Numbered from the stretch's first letter, positions 26,545-35,660 are shown. The stretch is DNA of 50,091 nt from JBMOLK01 sp049325575 (GCA_049325575.1 JBMOLK010000248.1:1-50091); one strand, 5' to 3'. Translations and numbers: made by a program. Notes: generated from the letters alone by a model not told the origin.

Positions 26545-26644
26545 TAGAGATAACGAACTGTAAAGATAAACATACATTTCCTCCGCTAATTTGATACAAA
26601 TGGCGGACTCATCAAGTTTATCTACTTTCAAAGTTCGATCTCTA
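26545..26644. repeat. Nested palindromic repeat, copy 2 (proC leader)
   Basis: A 100-base copy of the element at 9325-9425, with the same four nested stems; differences are concentrated in the unpaired parts (one base deleted before CTCCGC, changes near the right arm of the second stem). It ends five bases before the proC ribosome site (AAGGAGG at 26650-26656), so a transcript reading through would place a long hairpin directly in front of the proC start. Confidence 0.9.
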
Positions 26645-26663
26645 TAGCTAAGGAGGCATTTTT

Positions 26664-27479
26664 ATGGATAAAAAAATAGGATTTATAGGTGCCGGCAATA
26701 TAGGATATGCCATGATCAGAAGTATGGCAAAATCAAATATTGTTCCTATGGATAATGTTTTTGTTTTTGATATTGATAAGGAAAAAGTTTTAAAACTAAA
26801 GGATGAAACAGGTATTGGTGTATTAGACAGCGGGCTTGAAGTTGCTAAAAGTGCAGATATAATCATCCTTGCTGTAAAGCCCAATATGGTAAAAGTAGTT
26901 CTTGGGGATTGCAAGAGCGCTTTTGACAATAATAAGGTACTGGTTTCTGTAGCCGTTGGAATACCCATTAAGTTTTACAAGCAGATAATAGGTACTGACA
27001 AAAAGGTAATCCGTACAATGCCGAATACTCCTGCCCTTGTTGGAGAAGGTATGACTTTAATGTCTTATGACAGCAGCATATCGGAGGAGGATGCATCAAA
27101 CGTAAAAAATATATTCCAATGCTTCGGTAAGGTGGAAACCCTTGATGAGAAGCTTATGAGCGAAGTGACGGCCGTCACCGGAAGCAGTCCGGCCTATGTG
27201 TTTATGTTTATTGAAGCAATGGCGGATGCAGCTGTTCTATCAGGTATACCAAGGAATCTTGCATACAAGCTGGCTGCACAGGCTGTCCTGGGTTCTGCCA
27301 AAATGGTGCTTGAAACAGGAAAACATCCCGGCGAGCTGAAAGACCAGGTTTGTTCTCCTTCGGGCACAACTATTGAAGCTGTAAGCACTCTTGAGAAAAA
27401 CGGTTTTAGATATGCTGTAATTGACGCAATGAATGAGTGTACTAGGAAAGCCCGTGAGATAGGAAAAATGTTTGACTGA
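26664..27479 (+). CDS. proC: Pyrroline-5-carboxylate reductase
   Basis: A 271-residue enzyme of the ProC family, which reduces pyrroline-5-carboxylate to proline with NADPH or NADH in the cytoplasm, the last step of proline synthesis. The Rossmann motif GFIGAGNIGYAM (residues 6-17), 'ILAVKPNMV', 'RTMPNTPALVGEGMT' and the C-terminal signature region 'SPAYVFMFIEAMADAAV' with 'SPSGTTIEAVSTLEKNGFR' are all visible. Length is normal for the family. AAGGAGG precedes ATG 26664. The palindromic repeat lies in its leader and might influence expression. rnhA follows 53 bases later. Confidence 0.95.
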   Translation: MDKKIGFIGAGNIGYAMIRSMAKSNIVPMDNVFVFDIDKEKVLKLKDETGIGVLDSGLEVAKSADIIILAVKPNMVKVVLGDCKSAFDNNKVLVSVAVGIPIKFYKQIIGTDKKVIRTMPNTPALVGEGMTLMSYDSSISEEDASNVKNIFQCFGKVETLDEKLMSEVTAVTGSSPAYVFMFIEAMADAAVLSGIPRNLAYKLAAQAVLGSAKMVLETGKHPGELKDQVCSPSGTTIEAVSTLEKNGFRYAVIDAMNECTRKAREIGKMFD

Positions 27480-27532
27480 TGAAGCTTTATTTTTGCAATC
27501 CTGTTTTACAGAACAAATGATAAGGAGTATGT

Positions 27533-27970
27533 ATGAAAAAGGTAATAATATATACTGACGGTGCCTGCTCCGGCAACCCCGGGGATGGGGGCTGGGGAGC
27601 CGTGTTAAAATACGGTCAGCATGAAAAAGAGATTTCCGGTTTTGAGAAGGATACTACAAATAACAAAATGGAATTAAAAGCTGCGATTGAAGCCCTTAGG
27701 CTTCTAAAAGAACCTTGTGAAGTAGAGCTTTTCAGCGACAGTGCCTATCTTGTTAACGGGTTTTTGCAGAACTGGATAAAGAACTGGAAGTCAAATGGTT
27801 GGAGGACATCAAGCAAGGATGAAGTAAAAAATGTTGAGTTATGGCAGGAGCTTGACAGGCTAAGTAATGTGCACAAAATTAAATGGATAAAGGTTAAGGG
27901 ACACTCCGATAATGAGTATAATAACAGGTGTGACAAACTTGCCACCGGAGAAATAAAAAAGAATAAATAG
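27533..27970 (+). CDS. rnhA: Ribonuclease HI
   Basis: A 145-residue type 1 RNase H, which cuts the RNA strand of RNA-DNA hybrids. The catalytic set D9, E47, D69 and D134 is in place (YTDGACSGNPG; NNKMELKAAI; LFSDSAYL; NNRCDKLA), with H124 in 'VKGHSDNEYNN'. The basic protrusion near residues 80-95 (WIKNWKSNGWRT) is also present, as in E. coli RNase HI. The compact length shows no extra hybrid-binding domain. AAGGAG precedes ATG 27533. Probably read with proC and the nudix gene. Confidence 0.95.
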   Translation: MKKVIIYTDGACSGNPGDGGWGAVLKYGQHEKEISGFEKDTTNNKMELKAAIEALRLLKEPCEVELFSDSAYLVNGFLQNWIKNWKSNGWRTSSKDEVKNVELWQELDRLSNVHKIKWIKVKGHSDNEYNNRCDKLATGEIKKNK

Positions 27971-27998
27971 TGTAGAAAAATTAATGGGAGGTACCATT

Positions 27999-28547
27999 AT
28001 GAACTATGAAGAAAAGACGCTTTCCAGAAAACATATTTATAAAGGCAATATTATAGGTGTAGAGAACTTGACAGTACAGCTTCCCAACGGTAAGGAGGCA
28101 TCACGTGACCTGGTGACTCATCCGGGAGCTTCTGTGATCATACCGATAAGCAGTAATGGAGAGCTTTATATGGTCAGGCAGTACAGGAAACCCATAGACA
28201 GGGAGTTTCTTGAAATTCCTGCGGGAAAGCTGGATGAAGGGGAGGACCCTATGGTATGTGCCCACAGGGAACTAAAAGAAGAAACAGGTCTTGAAACTAA
28301 AAGCATGAAACATATTTTAGACATACATAGTGCTCCAGGCTTTTGCAATGAGGTGCTTCACATGTATGTTGCTACAGATCTTTATGAAGGAGAGGCTTGT
28401 GCTGATGAAGATGAGTTTATTTCCTCCGAGAAGATTCCGGTAAAGAAACTTTTGGACATGGTGATAAACCGGGAGATAACCGATGCCAAAAGCATTATAG
28501 GTATTCTTTTGGCAGATAAGATTATAAAAGGTGAGATTAAGATATAG
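27999..28547 (+). CDS. nudF: Nudix hydrolase, ADP-ribose pyrophosphatase type
   Basis: A 182-residue protein from ATG 27999 behind GGGAGGT. The Nudix box at residues 76-98 is complete (G, five residues, E, seven residues, REL-EETGL). The preceding 'MVRQYRKPIDREFLEIPAGK' and the following 'HSAPGFCNEVLHMYVATDL' are typical of the NudF/ADP-ribose pyrophosphatase branch, which splits ADP-ribose to AMP and ribose-5-phosphate using magnesium. Twenty-eight bases separate it from rnhA, and a strong terminator follows. Confidence 0.9.
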   Translation: MNYEEKTLSRKHIYKGNIIGVENLTVQLPNGKEASRDLVTHPGASVIIPISSNGELYMVRQYRKPIDREFLEIPAGKLDEGEDPMVCAHRELKEETGLETKSMKHILDIHSAPGFCNEVLHMYVATDLYEGEACADEDEFISSEKIPVKKLLDMVINREITDAKSIIGILLADKIIKGEIKI

Positions 28548-28582
28548 TCGGAAAATCCACATAGCATTTGAACTTAAGTAAA

Positions 28583-28619
28583 GTTTACAATACATCAAAA
28601 TGTATTGTAATTTTTTTTT
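28583..28619 (+). terminator. Terminator after the nudix gene
   Basis: TTACAATACAT (28583-28593) pairs perfectly with ATGTATTGTAA (28598-28608) over a 4-base loop, followed by eleven T. Confidence 0.92.
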
Positions 28620-28698
28620 ATTTTTGAGCATAGAATTGATAATGAGAAGGGCAGGTATCAAGAGGCATCTTTATGACAAATACAAGAGGGGATAAAAA

Positions 28699-29337
28699 TT
28701 GATTTCAAAAATACGTGGGGTGCTTTCAGCACATATCAAAAACAATATTAACTCGTACTTTTTCTTATTTCTGGCTTTTGTTGCAGGAGTTTCGGCTGGA
28801 GCTTTTACTGTAAATGGATTAAGTTCAATCCAAAGAAATGAATTGACAAACTATTTTCAAGGCTTTTTGCAGCTTTTTGAGAATCAGAGGGTTGACAGTA
28901 ATGAGGTACTTAGGATATCGCTTATTGACAATATAAAACTGGTAGCCGTATTATGGGTACTTGGAGTAACTATTATAGGAATACCCTTTATTTATATCAT
29001 CGTAGGCATAAGAGGTTTTATAACAGGATTTACTTCCGGCTTTATTATCGATGTTTTAGGATTTAAGGGAATAATTTTCACCCTTCTCACAATTCTTCCT
29101 AAGGAGGTTGTTATAATTCCTTGCATAATAGCTCTGGGAGTTAACGGTATAAACTTCTCCTTAAACATCATTAAGAATAAATCAATCAAGCACATGTCTA
29201 AGGAGAGTTTAAAAACAAGTTTTTTTGCATACTGCTTTGTAACACTGTTTTTCTCATGCTTGATATTTGCAGGTATCCTTGTAGAATCCTATGTTACTCC
29301 CGTTTTTATAAGAATGATAATTATGCAGACTCCTTAA
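28699..29337 (+). CDS. spoIIM: Stage II sporulation protein M
   Basis: A 212-residue membrane protein with five or so helices and the SpoIIM family pattern: 'FLFLAFVAGVSAGAFTVNGL' near the start, 'LWVLGVTIIGIPFIYIIVG' and 'GFTSGFIIDVLGFKGIIFTL' in the middle. In Bacillus, SpoIIM acts with SpoIID and SpoIIP in the mother cell, where they degrade septal peptidoglycan to drive forespore engulfment. Start TTG 28699 follows AGAGGGG. It stands alone between a terminator and an AT-rich gap, close to xerD, a neighbourhood common in clostridia. Confidence 0.9.
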   Translation: MISKIRGVLSAHIKNNINSYFFLFLAFVAGVSAGAFTVNGLSSIQRNELTNYFQGFLQLFENQRVDSNEVLRISLIDNIKLVAVLWVLGVTIIGIPFIYIIVGIRGFITGFTSGFIIDVLGFKGIIFTLLTILPKEVVIIPCIIALGVNGINFSLNIIKNKSIKHMSKESLKTSFFAYCFVTLFFSCLIFAGILVESYVTPVFIRMIIMQTP

Positions 29338-29694
29338 GATAAAATTTTAAAAAAAACTTTGTATTTATTGTATATTTATGGTATTTAATGTTTACAATAA
29401 GTTTATATATATGGTTATATTTTCATAAATACTATTTAATTGTAATTAATGCACAAAAAAATAAAGAAAAATTATACAAATTACCAAACTATATTACATA
29501 ACATGGAAAAATATTGCACAACAGCTAGATATTCTTATATAATGTGAAAGGTTAAATATTTAATTAGAAATAAAAATTAGGATTGGAATCTTATAGCAAT
29601 AATGGTATATTAGATGTATAATTATTGTTATGTAAAATGGATGACTATTATAAATTAAAATAAATATTGTAAACAAGAAGGAGAAGGTTGAATA
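29338..29694. other. AT-rich intergenic region upstream of xerD
   Basis: No gene was found. The region is about 80 percent A+T and holds one good promoter (29514-29543). The remaining sequence shows no clear hairpin with a T-tract, so spoIIM has no obvious terminator here. Confidence 0.5.
29514..29543 (+). promoter_or_regulatory. Sigma-A promoter for xerD
   Basis: TTGCAC (29514-29519) and TATAAT (29538-29543) with an 18-base spacer. The start codon of xerD is about 150 bases downstream, leaving a long leader. Confidence 0.6.
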
Positions 29695-30579
29695 ATGGAA
29701 GAATTGGTCTCAAAATTTTTAAACTTTCTGGAAAAGGATAAACGTTTATCCCTAAATACCTTACAGTCATACAGGAGGGATATAGAACAATTTATTACAT
29801 ACCTTAACGAAGTAAAGATACATAACATATCAAACACCAATAAAACTACGGTTATAGCTTACCTCCTGCATCTACAGAAAAAGGGGAGGGCAACATCAAC
29901 TATTTCCCGTAACCTGGCATCTATCAGGTCATTTTATCAGTACCTGACAAAGAACGAAATAATAAGCCAGGATCCTACAGAAGAATTGGAATCACCAAAG
30001 GTAGAAAAGAAACTTCCCCAAATTCTTTCTACAAAGGAAGTGGAGCTTCTTTTAGACCAGCCAAAATGCGATGATTTAAAAGGTTACAGAGACAAGGCTA
30101 TGCTGGAACTGCTTTATGCAACGGGGATCAGAGTTTCAGAGCTTATATGTCTTAATGTTTCGGATGTAAACCTTGAAATGGGATTCATAAGGTGTAATAA
30201 GGGTACAAGAGAAAGAATGATACCTATCGGTTCAATTTCTATAAACGCACTAAATGAATACCTAACAAAATCAAGAAACCTGCTTATACAACGAAGTGAT
30301 GAAAAGGCCTTATTTGTTAATGTAAACGGAAAGAGGCTTACAAGGCAGGGCTTTTGGAAGATAATAAAGCAGTATAAGAACCAGGCCAAGATCAGCAAGG
30401 ATATTACTCCACATACCCTAAGGCACTCTTTCGCAGCACATTTATTGGAAAACGGCGCTGATTTAAGATCCATACAGGAGATGCTGGGGCATTCGGATAT
30501 ATCCTCAACACAGGTTTATGCCCAAATAGCAAAGAACAGAATAAAGGAAGTGTATAAGAAGACTCACCCAAGAGCTTAA
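29695..30579 (+). CDS. xerD: Tyrosine recombinase XerD
   Basis: A 294-residue site-specific recombinase with an N-terminal SAM-like core-binding domain (residues 1-85) and a catalytic domain carrying R146 (ATGIRVSEL), K169 (CNKGTRERMIPI), H240 and R243 (PHTLRHSFAAHLL), H266 (LGHSDISS) and nucleophile Y275 (TQVYAQIAK). XerD with XerC resolves chromosome dimers at dif before cell division. Length and the spoIIM-xerD-deoB neighbourhood match the housekeeping protein of clostridia, not a phage integrase. A terminator follows. Confidence 0.93.
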   Translation: MEELVSKFLNFLEKDKRLSLNTLQSYRRDIEQFITYLNEVKIHNISNTNKTTVIAYLLHLQKKGRATSTISRNLASIRSFYQYLTKNEIISQDPTEELESPKVEKKLPQILSTKEVELLLDQPKCDDLKGYRDKAMLELLYATGIRVSELICLNVSDVNLEMGFIRCNKGTRERMIPIGSISINALNEYLTKSRNLLIQRSDEKALFVNVNGKRLTRQGFWKIIKQYKNQAKISKDITPHTLRHSFAAHLLENGADLRSIQEMLGHSDISSTQVYAQIAKNRIKEVYKKTHPRA

Positions 30580-30665
30580 TAGTGCTGAAGCAATAGTTCA
30601 GCTTATAACAGGGCATTTGCTCACAAATTTAATTTATAAAGTTTAAGTTTTGTAATATAATAAGT

Positions 30666-30695
30666 AAGTAAGATAGAAATATCTTACTTTTTTGT
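30666..30695 (+). terminator. Terminator between xerD and deoB
   Basis: AAGTAAGATA (30666-30675), loop GAAA, TATCTTACTT (30680-30689), then T residues. It may end xerD transcription or act as an attenuator for deoB. Confidence 0.85.
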
Positions 30696-30728
30696 TTGAG
30701 ATGATTGAAGCGTAAAGGAGACATAAAT

Positions 30729-31898
30729 ATGAAAAGGGCTGTTATAATTGTAATGGATAGTGTAGGAATGGGGGAACTGCCTGACGCTGCAAAGTATGGT
30801 GATGAAGGCAGCAATACTCTTGGAAATATAGCTTCACATATTCCCGGTTTTTCCCTTCCAAACCTTGAAAAGCTTGGACTTGGTAATATAGACAATATGA
30901 AAGGTTTTAACAAGGCTTTAAGTCCTGCAGGCTGCTTCGGAAGGATGGCAGAGAAGTCTGCAGGAAAGGATACCACAACCGGGCACTGGGAAATTGCAGG
31001 TTTAATTTTGGATAAGCCATTTCCAGTTTATCCTAAAGGGTTTCCCCATGAAGTAATCTCAAAGTTTGAGAAGGCTGTAAATACAGGCACTTTAGGTAAT
31101 ATTGTGGCGTCTGGAACAGAGATCATAAAGACGTTAGGTGATCAGCATGTAAAGACAGGATATCCTATAATATACACTTCTGCAGACAGTGTTTTTCAGA
31201 TCGCTGCTCATGAAGATGTTATTCCCATTGAGGGACTATATGACATGTGCACTATTGCGAGAAACATACTTACAGGTGAACATGCAGTTGGAAGGGTAAT
31301 TGCAAGACCGTTTACCGGAAGCTCCGGCAGCTATAAAAGAACGGACCGAAGAAGAGACTTTTCCCTGGACCCAATAGGAAAGACGGTATTGGATCATGCA
31401 GTTGAAAAGGGCTGCAGAGTCAAAGCGGTAGGTAAAATAGAGGATATCTTTAATAAAAAGGGTATTACAGACGCTGTTCACACCCACGATAACACGGATG
31501 GAGTGGACATGACGCTGGAGTATATTAAGGAAGACTTTGAGGGCATTCTATTTACCAATCTTGTAGATTTTGACATGATCTACGGGCATAGAAACGATAT
31601 TGAAGGATATGCAAATGCACTAAAGGAATTTGACAATAGGGTTCCCGATATATTAAATGCTTTAAAGGAAGATGACCTTCTTATAATAACCGCAGACCAC
31701 GGGTGTGATCCTACCACCCAAAGCACCGACCACTCAAGGGAGTATGTTCCCCTTATAGTTTACGGAAGGAAGTTTAAAAACAGTGTTAACCTGGGTACCA
31801 GGGATACTTTTTCCGATATTGCTGCAACAATTTCACAGTATCTTGACATTGCAGCAGATCTTAATGGAAAAAGCTTTCTTAAGGAGGTGCTTCCATAA
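30729..31898 (+). CDS. deoB: Phosphopentomutase
   Basis: A 389-residue enzyme of the alkaline phosphatase superfamily that interconverts ribose-1-phosphate (or deoxyribose-1-phosphate) and the 5-phosphate. Metal-binding and nucleophile regions are visible: 'IIVMDSVGMGELPDA' at the N-terminus, 'AGKDTTTGHWEIAG' with the phosphorylated threonine, and 'TADHGCDPTTQSTDHSRE' at the C-terminal metal site. Start ATG 30729 follows AAGGAGA; an in-frame ATG at 30705 lies upstream without a ribosome site. It abuts pdp (next ATG one base after the stop), forming a nucleoside-salvage pair. Confidence 0.95.
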   Translation: MKRAVIIVMDSVGMGELPDAAKYGDEGSNTLGNIASHIPGFSLPNLEKLGLGNIDNMKGFNKALSPAGCFGRMAEKSAGKDTTTGHWEIAGLILDKPFPVYPKGFPHEVISKFEKAVNTGTLGNIVASGTEIIKTLGDQHVKTGYPIIYTSADSVFQIAAHEDVIPIEGLYDMCTIARNILTGEHAVGRVIARPFTGSSGSYKRTDRRRDFSLDPIGKTVLDHAVEKGCRVKAVGKIEDIFNKKGITDAVHTHDNTDGVDMTLEYIKEDFEGILFTNLVDFDMIYGHRNDIEGYANALKEFDNRVPDILNALKEDDLLIITADHGCDPTTQSTDHSREYVPLIVYGRKFKNSVNLGTRDTFSDIAATISQYLDIAADLNGKSFLKEVLP

Positions 31899-33200
31899 AT
31901 GAGAATGTACGATATCATCGAAAAAAAGAGGGATGGTGGCGAGCTTAGCCTGGAAGAAATCAATTACTTTATAAAGGGTTACTGTGACAACAGCATACCG
32001 GATTATCAGGCCTCAGCACTTCTTATGGCAATTTTTTTAAATGGAATGAATGAGAGGGAAACTGCTGATCTGACAGATGCTATGGCAAGGTCGGGAGATA
32101 TGATAGATCTTTCCATGATAGACGGTATCAAGGTGGACAAGCACAGCACAGGAGGTGTGGGAGATAAGACAACAATGATCCTGGGTCCTATTGTTGCTGC
32201 CTGCGGAATCCCTGTTGCAAAAATGTCAGGGCGAGGACTTGGCCATACGGGAGGGACAATAGATAAGCTGGAATCCATTCCGGGCTTTAAAACTGCTCTT
32301 ACTAAGGAACAGTTTATATTAAATGTTAAGGATATAGGAATTTCAATTGCAGGTCAAACAGGTAATCTTGCTCCTGCAGACAAAAAGCTCTATTCCCTTC
32401 GTGATGTAACTGCCACAGTTAATAATATTTCACTTATTGCCAGCAGCATAATGAGTAAAAAGATTGCATCCGGAGCCGACAGGATTGTACTTGACGTTAA
32501 GACCGGAAGCGGTGCATTCATGAAAACCCTTGAACACTCCATGGAACTTGCAAGGGCTATGGTTAAAATAGGTGAGAGAGTTGGAAGAAAAACTGCTGCA
32601 GTTGTCACCGATATGGACATTCCCCTGGGTAATGCGGTGGGCAATTCGCTAGAGGTTATTGAAGCCATAGAAACACTAAATGGCAGGGGTCCGAAAGACC
32701 TGGAAGAGGTCTCCTTTGAACTGGCCGCCAGAATGCTTGAGCTTTCAGGAGCAGGGGATATTGAAGCTTGCAGAAATAAGGTTTTGGAAGCAGTAAATAG
32801 CGGCAGAGCATTGTCAAAGCTTGAGAAGATGATTGAGCGCCAGGGAGGCAACCCTGGGGTTATAGAAAACTATCAGCTGTTTGGCAGCGCAGGTACTGCT
32901 TATGAATTTGTTTCTCATGATGACGGCTATATGGAAAGTATAAAAACCGACCTTTTAGGAACTGCCTCCATGATTCTTGGTGCCGGCAGGGAAACAAAAG
33001 ACAGTATCATTGACTATTCAGCCGGAATAGTACTTTATAAGAAACCTGGAATGAAGGTGAGCAAGGGCGATCTTATCGCCATTTTATATACAAACAATGA
33101 TGACAGGATGACAAGTGCCCTTGATGCATTAAAAAGGAGCATAAGCCTGTCACATAATAAGCCGGCCTCAAGACCTTTAATTCTTGCTCATGTTGATTAA
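31899..33200 (+). CDS. pdp: Pyrimidine-nucleoside phosphorylase
   Basis: A 433-residue protein of the thymidine/pyrimidine phosphorylase family. It splits uridine or thymidine with phosphate; the (deoxy)ribose-1-phosphate product feeds the phosphopentomutase encoded just upstream. The family signature lies at about residues 108-125 (SGRGLGHTGGTIDKLES), with 'KVDKHSTGGVGDKTTMIL' before it and 'GQTGNLAPADKKLYSLRDVT' after. AAGGAGGTG sits in the end of deoB. Dimeric cytoplasmic enzyme in Bacillus and Geobacillus; length is standard. Confidence 0.94.
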   Translation: MRMYDIIEKKRDGGELSLEEINYFIKGYCDNSIPDYQASALLMAIFLNGMNERETADLTDAMARSGDMIDLSMIDGIKVDKHSTGGVGDKTTMILGPIVAACGIPVAKMSGRGLGHTGGTIDKLESIPGFKTALTKEQFILNVKDIGISIAGQTGNLAPADKKLYSLRDVTATVNNISLIASSIMSKKIASGADRIVLDVKTGSGAFMKTLEHSMELARAMVKIGERVGRKTAAVVTDMDIPLGNAVGNSLEVIEAIETLNGRGPKDLEEVSFELAARMLELSGAGDIEACRNKVLEAVNSGRALSKLEKMIERQGGNPGVIENYQLFGSAGTAYEFVSHDDGYMESIKTDLLGTASMILGAGRETKDSIIDYSAGIVLYKKPGMKVSKGDLIAILYTNNDDRMTSALDALKRSISLSHNKPASRPLILAHVD

Positions 33201-33269
33201 AAAAATAGTATATCCAAGCAGAGTCCAGCATAAAATCCTAGTAACGATAAATGCTTGGAGGGGTCTTCA

Positions 33270-34481
33270 GTGTTTAGAAAGATTACTATAATTTATATTG
33301 TTGTTATTGCACTTTTGTTTAATCTTATTACGCTTTCTGTTTTTGCAGCTCCCGGCGACCCGGTATATGACGCCGCTACTGTAGCAAAAATTGTGTCAAA
33401 TGCAAATATATTTGAATTAAAAGCCAAAGCTTTTGTATTGATGGATGCAGGGACAGGACAGATTCTTTTGGAAAAAAGCAGCCATGATAAACTTCCTATT
33501 GCCAGCGTAACTAAGGTTATGTCAATGCTTTTAATAATGGAAGCCATTGACTCAGGAAAAATAAAGATGGATGACATGGTTACAGCTTCAGAATACGCCT
33601 CCGGAATGGGCGGATCCCAAGCTTATATTGAGCCTGGTGAGCAGTATTCTGTAAGAAACGCCTTAAAAGCTATTGCACTTCACTCCTCAAATGATGTTAC
33701 GGTTTCAATGGCAGAGCTGGTTGCCGGAAGTGAAGATGCTTTTGTTGTACTGATGAATGAAAAAGCAAAAGAGCTTGGAATGAACGACACAAACTTCCGT
33801 GACTGTACCGGATTGACGGATGAAGGCCATTACAGCAGTGCAAATGATATTGCACTAATGTCTAGAGAGCTTATAGTAAAACACCCAACAATTCTTGAGT
33901 TCACAACTATTTGGACAGATACCTTCCGAAACGGCGAATTTAATTTGACAAACACAAATAAACTGGTAAAATTCTATGATGGCTGTGACGGGCTTAAAAC
34001 AGGATTTACAAGAGCGGCTGGACACTGCCTGTCTGCTACTGCAAAGAGAAATAATATGAGAATGATCTCTGTTGTATTGGGTGAACCTGATTCAAATACA
34101 AGGTTTGCAGAAACCAGAAAGCTTCTTGACTATGGATTTGCGAATTATGAATCAACACAGGTAAACAAGAAGGGTGAAGAAGTTAATGAGATAGAAGTTA
34201 AAAAGGGCCTTTCGCCTAAAGTAAAAGCGTTGTACTCCGAAGATGTAAAAATTCTTGTAGCAAGAGGCGAAAAAGGAAAAGTCACAAGAGAAGTCAGGCT
34301 TAAGGGCTCTCTTGTAGCTCCTGTTAAAGCCGGACAGAAGATTGGTGAAGTTGTTTACAGGATTGATGAAAGGGAAGTTGCCAAGGTAGCCCTTGTGGCA
34401 GATAGAAATATCGAAAAATCATCCTTTGGAAGGCTGTTCTTTAAAATGCTTTCAAGCTGGTTCAACCTGGGAAGAACATAA
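33270..34481 (+). CDS. dacF: D-alanyl-D-alanine carboxypeptidase (DacF/PBP5-like)
   Basis: A 403-residue exported serine carboxypeptidase. GTG 33270 is chosen since GGAGGGG lies six bases upstream; an earlier in-frame start would cover the ribosome site. Signal peptide residues 1-26 (cut near VFAAP), penicillin-binding motifs S79-V-T-K82, S139-S-N141 and K243-T-G245, then a PBP5-type beta domain and a C-terminal amphipathic membrane-touching tail (FGRLFFKMLSSWFNLG). It trims the terminal D-Ala from peptidoglycan stem peptides. Position after deoB-pdp resembles the Bacillus deo-dacF region, where dacF is forespore-expressed; no clear sigma-F or sigma-G promoter was found here. Confidence 0.92.
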   Translation: MFRKITIIYIVVIALLFNLITLSVFAAPGDPVYDAATVAKIVSNANIFELKAKAFVLMDAGTGQILLEKSSHDKLPIASVTKVMSMLLIMEAIDSGKIKMDDMVTASEYASGMGGSQAYIEPGEQYSVRNALKAIALHSSNDVTVSMAELVAGSEDAFVVLMNEKAKELGMNDTNFRDCTGLTDEGHYSSANDIALMSRELIVKHPTILEFTTIWTDTFRNGEFNLTNTNKLVKFYDGCDGLKTGFTRAAGHCLSATAKRNNMRMISVVLGEPDSNTRFAETRKLLDYGFANYESTQVNKKGEEVNEIEVKKGLSPKVKALYSEDVKILVARGEKGKVTREVRLKGSLVAPVKAGQKIGEVVYRIDEREVAKVALVADRNIEKSSFGRLFFKMLSSWFNLGRT

Positions 34482-34512
34482 AATCTTAAATCTACCCTCC
34501 GGAAATATCCTA

Positions 34513-34544
34513 AACCTCTTCGAACCTTTTGGTTTGGAGAGGTT
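34513..34544 (+). terminator. Hairpin after dacF
   Basis: AACCTCT (34513-34519) pairs with AGAGGTT (34538-34544), with an inner AACC/GGTT stem. The T-tract after it is poor, so efficiency is uncertain. Confidence 0.65.
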
Positions 34545-34622
34545 ATTTGCATTTAACTTCTATTGAATTTCCTTACAAAATATGATATTTTATATTGGTA
34601 AAAAACAAAAGGTGAGGTCAAA

Positions 34623-35660
34623 ATGGAACAGAAAACTTTCGAACTAAAGCCTATGAAAATAGGCGATGTACTGGACTACTCCATAGAGATATTCAAAGCA
34701 AATTTCAAAACCCTGGCTGTTATGACAGTGATGCTATACATTCCATGGATTTTTATCTATTCATTTATAACAAGCAAGCTGCTTGGTGATCAAATTACAC
34801 AATATATTGAAATAATTACTGGTGCCATGACTGACACATCGGAGCTTGAGGAATTTACCAACAACTCTTTTATGTACAGTGCAATAAGTAACCTGGTTTC
34901 TCTTCTTGAACTATGCTACAGGCTAACTATCAAGCTTGTTCTTAATGCTGCAGTAATAAAAGTTGTATATGATTATGTCCTTGGCAAAAAAAGTGAAATC
35001 AACTCCTTTAAGGACATATTAAAAACCATTAGGGAAAGTTTTGGTTATATGCCGAGGATGATGGGAAATGCTGTATTGTTTGGTCTCATTGTTTATGCTG
35101 CATATATAGGCTCGGCAATTGTTGGAGCCATAATAATATTAGTTCCGTCAGTATTATTATTAACGGCTGTTCCCAACACAGCAACTATTGTATTTATAAT
35201 TGTACTGGCTTCTCTGGTAGTGCTGGGTATCCTGTTTTGTGTAGGGTTATTCTGGGTAAAGCTTATATTTGGAGCCAATGCAATAATATTAGAAAAAAAA
35301 TCTGTAGCAGACAGTCTTAAAAGAAGCTGGCAGCTTTCAAACGGTCATTTTTGGCATATAGGGTCTGTAAGCATTTTTGGTCTGGTTCTGATTTTTATAA
35401 TAGGAAACATGCTGTCTGCCGTATCACTTTTTGCAATGATGATAAGCCAGAATCTTTTTGTACTGCTATACACGGTTACCCAAATTTTAAGCTCCATTCT
35501 ACATCCTTTTGAATTAATCTTTATTACTGTATTATTTATTAATATGAAAATAAGAAAAGAAGGTTTGGACCTTGAAGTTAAGGTCAACAAGCTGTTTTCG
35601 GAGCAAAGTCAAAAACTCGGCAATGTGAGTGGAGATGACAATGATGAACATAAGCTCTAG
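34623..35660 (+). CDS. Multi-helix membrane protein, GPDPase-membrane-domain-like
   Basis: A 345-residue protein with about six helices. The opening 'ELKPMKIGDVLDYSIEIFKA' followed by an immediate helix is typical of proteins annotated as glycerophosphodiester phosphodiesterase membrane domain, and 'NAIILEKKSVADSLKRSWQL' is the family's cytoplasmic loop before the last helices. No catalytic phosphodiesterase part is present, so the name says little about function. It begins a cluster of five overlapping or closely spaced envelope genes; its last 20 bases overlap the DUF4129 gene. Confidence 0.75.
   Translation: MEQKTFELKPMKIGDVLDYSIEIFKANFKTLAVMTVMLYIPWIFIYSFITSKLLGDQITQYIEIITGAMTDTSELEEFTNNSFMYSAISNLVSLLELCYRLTIKLVLNAAVIKVVYDYVLGKKSEINSFKDILKTIRESFGYMPRMMGNAVLFGLIVYAAYIGSAIVGAIIILVPSVLLLTAVPNTATIVFIIVLASLVVLGILFCVGLFWVKLIFGANAIILEKKSVADSLKRSWQLSNGHFWHIGSVSIFGLVLIFIIGNMLSAVSLFAMMISQNLFVLLYTVTQILSSILHPFELIFITVLFINMKIRKEGLDLEVKVNKLFSEQSQKLGNVSGDDNDEHKL

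Noticed and set aside
28640..28698. Sigma-E promoter for spoIIM (CATAGAAT)
   Set aside because: The -10 is close to consensus but I found no matching -35 at the right distance.
29695..30579. xerD as a phage integrase marking an island
   Set aside because: Standard XerD length, with spoIIM and deoB neighbours typical of the chromosome; no attachment repeats seen.
33201..33269. Sigma-F or sigma-G promoter for dacF
   Set aside because: GTATA and CATAAAA are present but the -10 misses a key T of the sigma-G pattern and the spacing is off.
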